From: Symbiodinium natans
Taxonomy: Eukaryota > Sar > Dinophyceae > Suessiales > Symbiodiniaceae
Assembly (NCBI GenBank): GCA_905221605.1
Contig: CAJNDS010000617.1
Location: 65,001 to 102,967 of the forward strand
Reading direction: 5' to 3'
Length of the DNA stretch: 37,967 nucleotides
In this document: piece by piece, positions 30,662 through 37,967 of the stretch
Numbering within the stretch: the stretch's first letter is position 1
Layout: every line of letters starts with the position of its first letter
Translations under genes and position numbers: made by a program
The notes under the pieces: generated by a model
Told to the model about the DNA's origin: nothing
The model's input: only the letters and a program-made list of their open reading frames with translations
The model's database searches: none

Positions 30662-30965
30662 AGCCAAAACCCATCCCAAACCCACTCGAAACCCTGGCAG
30701 GCGTGGCGAACCCACTTCACCCCCGCATTGGGATTTATAATAATAAACCCAGAGGTGGGTGGTGGGAAACCACCCCCTTTTCGGCTCTTTGAGGAAGCAG
30801 GATTTTAAACATCTGCCCATCCCATTTGCTTATTGCACCGCCCAACCACGCCCCTGCAAGACGCACCTTTAAAACACGCCCCTCCAAGACCCGCCCAAAG
30901 CCAAACACGCCGCTCTCCAAGCCAAAACACTTCCCTCCAAGACACACCTCTAAGCCCAACACCCA

Positions 30966-31945
30966 GGGGCAAACAAGTCCAGGCCATTCTCTCTCTTCTT
31001 GGGCCCATCTTGGGGGGCGAGGGCAAACAAGTCCAGGCCATTCTCTCACTTCTTGGGCCCACCTTGGGGGGCGGGGCAAACAAGTCCAGGCCATTCTCTC
31101 ACTTCTTGGGCCCATCGGGGCACACAAGTCCAGGCCATTCTCTCAGTTCTTGGGCCCATCTTGGGGGGCGGGGCAAACAAGTCCAGGCCATTCTCTCAGT
31201 TCTTGGGCCATCTTGGGGGGCGGGGCAAACAAGTCCAGGCCATTCTCTCAATACTTGGGCCCATCTTGGGGTTCGGGGCAAACAAGTCCGGGCCCATCTT
31301 GGGGGGCGGGGCAAACAAGTCCAGGCCATTCTCTCACTTCTTGGGCCCATCTTGGGGGGCGGGGCAAACAAGTCCGGCCACTCTTTGGGTCATATTGGGG
31401 GGCGGGGCAAACAAGTCCAGGCCTTTCCGGCCACTTCTTTGGCCCATCTTGGGGGGCGGGGAAAACAAGTCCAGGCCTTTCCGCCACTTCTTGGGCCTAT
31501 CTTGGGGGGCGGGGCAAACAAGTCCAGGCCTTTCGGCCACTTCTTGGGCCTTTTTTGGGGGGAGGGCAAACAAGTCCAGGCCTTTCGGCCACTTCCAAGG
31601 GCGGGGCAAACAAGTCCAGGCCTTTCGGCCACTTCATGGGCCCTTTTGGGGGGTGGGGCAAACAAGTCCAGACCTTCCGGCCACTTCTTGGGCTCATCTT
31701 GGGGGGCGGGGCAAACAAGTCCACAGGCCTGGCGGCCACTTCGGGGGGCGGCGCAAACAAGTCCAGGCCTTTCGGCCACTTCTTGGGCCCTTCTTGGGCG
31801 GGGTGGGGCAAACAAGTCCAGGCCTTTCGGCCACTTCTTGGGCCCATCTTGGGGGTGGGGCAAACAAGTCCTCGCCATAGTAGGGCTGTTTGGACTTGTT
31901 TGCCCGCCCCCCGAAGTGGCCGAAAGGCCTCGGACTTGTTCACCC
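30966..31945 (+). repeat. 53-bp satellite array, type 2 then type 1
   Basis: Type 2 fills 30966-31375 (several copies read attctctcag) and type 1 fills 31376-31856. The cap follows at 31857-31905, here with one C fewer in the right arm. Confidence 0.85.
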
Positions 31946-32218
31946 AAACCCGCCCAAAACCCACCCAAAACCCATCCCAAACCCACTCGAAACCCTGGCA
32001 GGCGTGGCGAACCCACTTCACCCCCGCATTAAGCAGGATTTTTTAAACATCTGCCCATTCCATTTGCTTATGCACCGCCCAACCACACCCCTGCAAGACG
32101 CACCTCTAAGCCAAACACGCCCCTCCAAGACCCGCCCAGACGCACCTCTAAAGCCAAACACGCCGCTCTCCAAGCCAAAACACTTCCCTCCAAGACACAC
32201 CTCTGAGCCAAACACCCA

Positions 32219-32624
32219 GGACTTGTTTGCCCCGCCCCCCAAGATGGGCCCAAGAAGTGAGAGAATTGCCTGGACTTGTTTGCCCCGCCCCCCAAAATAT
32301 GGGCCCAAGAAGTGAGAGAATGGCTTGGACTTGTTTGCCCCCGCCCCCCAAGATGGGCCCAAGAAGTGAGAGAATGGCCTGGACTTGTTTGCCCCGCCCC
32401 CCAAGATGGGCCCAAGAAGTGAGAGAATGGCCTGGACTTGTTTGCCCCGCCCCCCAAGATGGGCCCAAGAAGTGAGAGAATGGCCTGGACTTGTTTGCCC
32501 CGCCGCCCAAGAAGTGAGAGAATGGCCTGGACTTGTTTGCCCCGCCCCCCAAGATGGGCCCAAGAAGTGAGAGAATGGCCTGGACTTGTTTGAAGATGGG
32601 CCCAAGAAGTGAGAGAATGGCCTG
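32219..32624 (-). repeat. 53-bp satellite array, type 2, inverted
   Basis: About eight monomers, in reverse complement relative to all the other arrays. It sits between a minisatellite run ending cca aacaccc and a 'taagcccaacacccaaaccc' run, again an insertion into the composite unit. It is pure type 2 and has no cap. Confidence 0.9.
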
Positions 32625-32859
32625 TAAGCCCAACACCCAAACCCACCCAAAACCCACACAAAACCCATGCAAAACCCACCGAAACCCACCCAAACCCGCC
32701 CAAAACCCACCCAAAACCCATCCCAAACCCACTCGAAACCCTGGCAGGCGTGGCGAACCCACTTCACCCCCGCATTGGCATTTATAATAATAAACCCAGA
32801 GGTTCCCCATGCCCCATTTGGGTAATAATAATAAAAGCCGCCAAACGGGGGCGGCGGAA

Positions 32860-33365
32860 CGTAACCCAGCCCTATAATGGGGAAAAGCAAAAACAGGCCG
32901 GAACGTAGCGGAACGTAGTCAGCGCAAGAGCGGAACGTAACCTAGCCCTACTATATGGGGAAAAACCGAAACAGGCCGGAACGTAGGCGGAACGTAGCCC
33001 AAATTTCATTGAAAATGCCATGGGGCCTTAAACTGTGGACGATTTGGGACGATTCGCCCTAGAGACCTTATATATTAAACTACACTCTCTTCGGGTCATA
33101 AGGCCCCATGGCATTTTCAATGAAATCGTCCCACAGTTTAAGGCCCCATGGCATTTTCAATGAAATCGTTGTCTCAGTTTTCTCCAAGCCGTGTCGCAAA
33201 ATTCGTCTTAGTTTCGTCTTACTTTTCAATACCATATCTTAATTTCGTCTTACTTTCGTCTTACTTTCCCAAGACGTGCCTTAATTTCGTTTTAATTTCG
33301 TCTTATTTTCCAAAACCGTGTTTTAATTTCGTCTTAGTTTCGTCTTACTTTCCGAAACCATGCCG
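32860..33365. repeat. Mosaic: gtaacccagccctat element, palindromic block, cgtctta simple repeat
   Basis: At 32860-33000 the 'cggaacgtagcggaacgtag' and 'cagccctactatatgggg' elements appear twice. Positions 33002-33044 are the reverse complement of sequence at about 33100-33140 and again at 33137-33168 (ggccccatggcattttcaat), giving a fold-back. From about 33200 to 33355 the DNA is a ttaatttcgtcttactttcg simple repeat. No gene. Confidence 0.75.
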
Positions 33366-33730
33366 TAGTTTGGCTTAGAGGTGCGTCTGGGAGAGTCTTG
33401 GATGGGGATGTTTGGCTTAGAGGTGCGTCTTGGAGGGAAGTGTTTGGCTTGGAGAGCGGCGTGTTTGGCTTAGAGGTGCGTCTGGGAGAGTCTTGGATGG
33501 GGATGTTTGGCTTAGAGGTGCGTCTTGGAGGGAAGTGTTTGTCTTGGAGAGTGTGTTTGGCTCAGAGGTGCGTCTGGGAGAGTTTTGGAGGGGGGCAGTT
33601 TGGCTTAGAGGTGCGTCTTGGAGGGAAGCGTTTGGCTTGGAGAGCGGCGCGTTTGGCTTTAGAGGTGCGTCTGGGCGGGTCTTGGAGGGGCGTGTTTGGC
33701 TCAGAGGTGCGTCTTGCAGGGGTGTGGTTG
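33366..33730 (+). repeat. G-rich minisatellite, second array
   Basis: Same tttggcttagaggtgcgtct unit as at 17-18.3 kb, here alternating with gggagagtcttggatgggga and ggagggaagtgtttggcttg variants. Its open frames give only low-complexity Gly/Arg/Leu products. Confidence 0.85.
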
Positions 33731-34402
33731 GGGCGGTGCCATGAGCAAATGGAATGGGCAGGTGTTTAAAAACCCCACTCTTATCCGTAACAAATCGTAC
33801 TCCCGGTCTTGGTGGCACGGGAGGGGACATACGACAAACCCAGAGTTATAAGCCAAGGATCCCGTCCGTGAAAAAACCCTTGCGTGGGTTTGAGTGGGTT
33901 TGGGATGGGTTTTGGGTGTAACTTGAAACTCAGATTCCGGGCCATAGAACCTTTTCGCAGAGCAAGCAGACCTGGGACCTTACAGCCCTACTATGGGCAA
34001 AAGCAAAAACAGGCCTTGCGTGGGTTTGAGTGGGTTTAACTTGAAACTCAGATTCCGGGCCATAGAGCCTTTTCGCAGAGCAAGCAAACCTGGGACCTTA
34101 CAGCCCTACTATGGGGAAAAGCAAAAACAGGCGTTTGAGTGGGTTTGGGATGGGTTTTGGGTGGTGATTATGCCTGTTTTTGCTTTTGAGCCTACTTCAC
34201 TTCTTGGGCCCATCTTGGGCCTTTCTAGATGTTTAAAATCCTGCTTCCTCACAAGAGCCGATAAGAGGGTGGTTTAAGCAAATTGAGATGTTCAGCCCGA
34301 AATAGCACGCTTTGCAGGAATCCGGTAATATAATATTGTCAGACACGGACGGGATCCCACCACCCACCTCTGGGTTTATTATTATAAATCCCAATGCGGG
34401 GG
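33731..34402. repeat. Mosaic of local repeat fragments
   Basis: Includes the taacaaatcgtactcccgg element (33788), two copies of the aacttgaaactcagattccg … cctactatggg segment (about 33919 and 34037), short gtgggttt runs, and from 34231 the marker element of the composite unit in reverse orientation. No gene. Confidence 0.7.
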
Positions 34403-35176
34403 TGAAGTGGGTTCGCCACGGCTGCCAGGGTTTCGAGTGGGTTTGGGATGGGTTTTGGCTGGGTTTTGGGCGGGTTTGGGTGGGTTTCGGTGGGTTTTGC
34501 GTGGGTTTTGCGTGGGTTTGAGTGGGCTAGGGATGGGTTTTGGGTGGGTTTTGGGTGGGTTTGGGTGTTTGGCTTCAGAGGTGTGTCTTGGAGGGAGGGC
34601 GGTGCAATAAGCAAATGGGATGGCAGAGCCCATTAATGTGCAAAACGCACGCAAAATCAATGGCAAGGAGCGACAAAGGAACCTGTTGGCTGTAGATTCG
34701 AAGCCAAAAACCCTGCATTTAAGCCTGGGTTTCGGTGGGTTTTGCGTGGGTTTTGCGTGGGTTTTGCGTGGGTTTGAGTGGGCTTGGGATGGGTTTTGGG
34801 TGGGTTTTGGGTGGGTTTTGGGTGGGTTTGGGTGTTTGGCTTAGAGGTGTGTCTTGGAGGGAAGTGTTTTGGCTTGGAGAGCGGCGTGTTTGGCTTTAGA
34901 GGTGCGTCTGGGCGGGTCTTGGAGGGGCGTGTTTGGCTTAGAGGTGCGTCTTGCAGGGGTGGTTGGGCGGTGCAATAAGCAAATGGAATGGGCAGATGTT
35001 TAAAAAATCCTGCTTCCTCACAAAACTTGAAACCCGGCGGTGCAATAAGCAAATGGGATGGGCAGATGTTTAAATCCTGCTTCCTCACAAGAGCCGAAAA
35101 GAGGGTGGTTTAAGTAAATTGAGATGTTCAGCCCGAAATAGCACGCTTGGCAGGAATCCGGTAAAATAATATTGTC
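34403..35176 (-). repeat. 774-bp block, inverted copy of 20134-20907
   Basis: Reverse complement of the block at 20134-20907. It ends exactly where the second 2.8-kb duplicate begins (35177), so a junction between two duplicated blocks lies here. Confidence 0.85.
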
Positions 35177-37967
35177 AAATGCAGGGTTTTTGGCTTCGAA
35201 TCTACAGCCAACAGGTTCCTTTGTCGCTCCTTGCCATTGATTTTGCGTGCGTTTTGCACATTGATGGGCTCTAGGCCTGTTTTTGCTTTAGGGCGGTGCC
35301 ATAAGCAAATGGAATGGGCACAGGCCTTTCGGCCACTTCTTGGGTCCATCTTGGACAAGTCCAGGCCTTTCGGCCACTTCTTGGGCCCACCTTGGGGGGC
35401 GGGGCAAACAAGTCCAGGCCTTTCGGCCACTCTTTGGGTCATATTGGGGGGCAAACCAAACAAGTCCAGGCCTTTCCGGCCACTTCTTTGGCCCATCTTG
35501 GGGGGCGGGGAAAAACAAGTCCAGGCCTTTCCGCCACTTCTTGGGCCTATCTTGGGGGGCGGGGCAAACAAGTCCAGGCCTTTCGGCCACTTCTTGGGCC
35601 TTTTTGGGGGGAGGGCAAACAAGTCCAGGCCTTTCGGCCACTTCCAACGGCGGGGCAAACAAGTCCAGGCCTTTCGGCCACTTCATGGGCCCTTTTGGGG
35701 GGTGGGGCAAACAAGTCCAGACCTTCCGGCCACTTCTTGGGCTCATCTTGGGGGGCGGGGCAAACAAGTCCACAGGCCTGTCGGCCACTTCGGGGGGCGG
35801 CGCAAACAAGTGTGGGGCAAACAAGTCCTCGCCATAGTAGGGCTGTTTGGACTTGTTTGCCCCGCCCCCCGAAGTGGCCGAAAGGCCTCGGACTTGTTCA
35901 CCCAAACCCGCCCAAAACCCACCCAAAACCCATCCCAGACCCACTCGAAACCCTGGCAGGCGTGGCGAACCCACTTCACCCCCGCATTAAGCAGGATTTT
36001 TTAAATATCTGCCCATTCCAATTGCTTATTGCACCGCCCAACCACACCCCTGCAAGACGCACCTCTAAGCCAAACACGCCCCTCCAAGACCCGCCCAGAC
36101 GCACCTCTAAAGCCAAACACGCCGCTCTCCAAGCCAAAACACTTCTCCAAGCCAAACACCCAAACCCACCCAAAACCCACTCAAAACCCATCCCAAGCCC
36201 ACTCAAACAAGTCCAGGCCATTCTCTCACGTCTTGGGCCCATCTTGGGGGGCGGGGCAAACAAGCCCAGGCCATTCTCTCACTTCTTGGGCCCACCTTGG
36301 GGGGCGGGGCAAGCAAGTCCAGGCCATTCTCTCACTTCTTGGGCCCATCTTGGGGGGCGGGGCAAGCAAGTCCAGGCCATTCTCTTACTTCTTGCCATCT
36401 TGGGGGGCGGGGCAAACAAGTCCAGGCCATTCTCTCACTGCCATTCTCTCACTTCTTGGGCGGCGGGGCAAACAAGTCCAGGCCATTCTCTCACTTCTTG
36501 GGCTCATCTTGGGGGCGGGGCAAACAAGTCCAGGCCATTCTCTCACTTCTCCATCTTGGGGGGCGGGGCAAACAAGTCCAGGCCATTCTCTCACTTCTTG
36601 GGCCCATCTTGGGGGGCAGGGCAAACAAGTCCAGGCCATTCTCTCACTTCTTGGGCCCATCTTGGGGGCGGGGCAAACAAGTCCAGGCCATTCTCTCACT
36701 TCTCCATCTTGGGGGGCGGGGAAACAAGTCCAGCCAAAACCCATCCCAAACCCACTCGAAACCCTGGCAGGCGTGGCGAACCCACTTCACCCCCGCATTG
36801 GGATTTATAATAATAAACCCAGAGGTGGGTGGTGGGAAACCACCCCCTTTTCGGCTCTTTGAGGAAGCAGGATTTTAAACATCTGCCCATCCCATTTGCT
36901 TATTGCACCGCCCAACCACGCCCCTGCAAGACGCACCTTTAAAACACGCCCCTCCAAGACCCGCCCAAAGCCAAACACGCCGCTCTCCAAGCCAAAACAC
37001 TTCCCTCCAAGACACACCTCTAAGCCCAACACCCAGGGGCAAACAAGTCCAGGCCATTCTCTCTCTTCTTGGGCCCATCTTGGGGGGCGAGGGCAAACAA
37101 GTCCAGGCCATTCTCTCACTTCTTGGGCCCACCTTGGGGGGCGGGGCAAACAAGTCCAGGCCATTCTCTCACTTCTTGGGCCCATCGGGGCACACAAGTC
37201 CAGGCCATTCTCTCAGTTCTTGGGCCCATCTTGGGGGGCGGGGCAAACAAGTCCAGGCCATTCTCTCAGTTCTTGGGCCATCTTGGGGGGCGGGGCAAAC
37301 AAGTCCAGGCCATTCTCTCAATACTTGGGCCCATCTTGGGGTTCGGGGCAAACAAGTCCGGGCCCATCTTGGGGGGCGGGGCAAACAAGTCCAGGCCATT
37401 CTCTCACTTCTTGGGCCCATCTTGGGGGGCGGGGCAAACAAGTCCGGCCACTCTTTGGGTCATATTGGGGGGCGGGGCAAACAAGTCCAGGCCTTTCCGG
37501 CCACTTCTTTGGCCCATCTTGGGGGGCGGGGAAAACAAGTCCAGGCCTTTCCGCCACTTCTTGGGCCTATCTTGGGGGGCGGGGCAAACAAGTCCAGGCC
37601 TTTCGGCCACTTCTTGGGCCTTTTTTGGGGGGAGGGCAAACAAGTCCAGGCCTTTCGGCCACTTCCAAGGGCGGGGCAAACAAGTCCAGGCCTTTCGGCC
37701 ACTTCATGGGCCCTTTTGGGGGGTGGGGCAAACAAGTCCAGACCTTCCGGCCACTTCTTGGGCTCATCTTGGGGGGCGGGGCAAACAAGTCCACAGGCCT
37801 GGCGGCCACTTCGGGGGGCGGCGCAAACAAGTCCAGGCCTTTCGGCCACTTCTTGGGCCCTTCTTGGGCGGGGTGGGGCAAACAAGTCCAGGCCTTTCGG
37901 CCACTTCTTGGGCCCATCTTGGGGGTGGGGCAAACAAGTCCTCGCCATAGTAGGGCTGTTTGGACTT
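35177..37967 (+). repeat. 2.8-kb segmental duplication, copy 2, cut by window end
   Basis: Same content as 29106-31897: 95-bp element (35177-35272), type-1 satellite (35300-35900) with cap at 35814-35863, type-2 blocks at 36204-36731 and from 37036, then type 1 to the edge. Differences from copy 1 include attggggggcaa for attggtgggcaa near 35443, a one-base deletion near 35603, catcccagaccc near 35935, ttaaatatct near 36003, ccaattgc near 36020 and cttctccaag near 36144. The window ends inside the terminal cap. Confidence 0.9.

Larger units (their letters stand above)
29106..31897 (+). repeat. 2.8-kb segmental duplication, copy 1
   Basis: This block is repeated at 35177-37967 with an offset of 6070-6071. 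Both begin exactly at the 95-bp element and then carry a type-1 satellite block, the cap, a ~985-unit fragment, type-2 blocks at 30134-30661 and from 30966, and a closing type-1 block. In the left third I see about half a dozen differences, including one single-base deletion. The right two thirds look identical as far as I compared them. Confidence 0.9.

Noticed and set aside
1-37967. Bacterial or plasmid origin of the window
   Set aside because: No operons, ribosome-binding sites or bacterial genes; telomeric repeats and satellite structure are eukaryotic.

Overview
The window looks like nuclear DNA of a eukaryotic alga, most likely a dinoflagellate (Suessiales/Symbiodiniaceae-like). The evidence is indirect: TTTAGGG-type telomeric repeats, very low gene density, coding pieces that look like isolated exons, a fragment resembling the CUB-like domains of dinoflagellate secreted proteins, an arylsulfatase-B-type fragment, and one gapped match to the dinoflagellate spliced leader. 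No rRNA, tRNA, complete transposase, reverse transcriptase or bacterial-style operon was recognised. The TTTAGGG repeat is shared with plants and other algae, so the assignment is not certain.

Layout. Positions 1-8490 are mostly single-copy DNA. They hold a 0.9-kb imperfect tandem duplication (873-2680), a possible signal-peptide/CUB-like exon (3606-3878), a clear C-terminal piece of an arylsulfatase (open frame 4563-5756, homologous part about 4780-5650), and several open stretches of uncertain status up to 7.3 kb. The first members of the local repeat families appear at 7560-8475. At 8494-8643 a G-strand telomeric tract runs directly into a C-strand tract, the head-to-head arrangement expected of two fused chromosome ends. 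Positions 8644-12750 are again single-copy and almost featureless.

From 12.75 kb to the end the window is repeats. There are short tandem arrays (12.8-13.1, 14.1-14.85 and 15.15-15.6 kb), fold-back structures (13.84, 16.07, 17.0 and 20.1 kb), a G-rich 85-bp minisatellite (17.04-18.3 kb), two C-strand telomeric tracts (18531-18702), a 744-bp tandem duplication (18.7-20.1 kb), higher-order units of about 985-995 bp (20.1-28.8 kb), and arrays of a 53-bp satellite in two sequence types (23.2-24.8, 29.2-32.6 and 35.3-38.0 kb). Blocks have been copied on a larger scale: 29106-31897 recurs at 35177-37967, and 20134-20907 recurs inverted at 34403-35176. Long open frames in this part, up to 590 codons, are by-products of stop-poor repeats and are not annotated as genes.

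The only recognisable gene content points to a secreted or lysosome-type sulfatase and a secreted CUB-like protein. Whether they belong to one gene cannot be decided from the sequence. The mixture of telomeric tracts with the surrounding repeat families suggests that these families are subtelomeric, and that the region was built by end fusion, inversion and repeated block duplication. Scaffolding error is a live alternative at the telomeric junctions.
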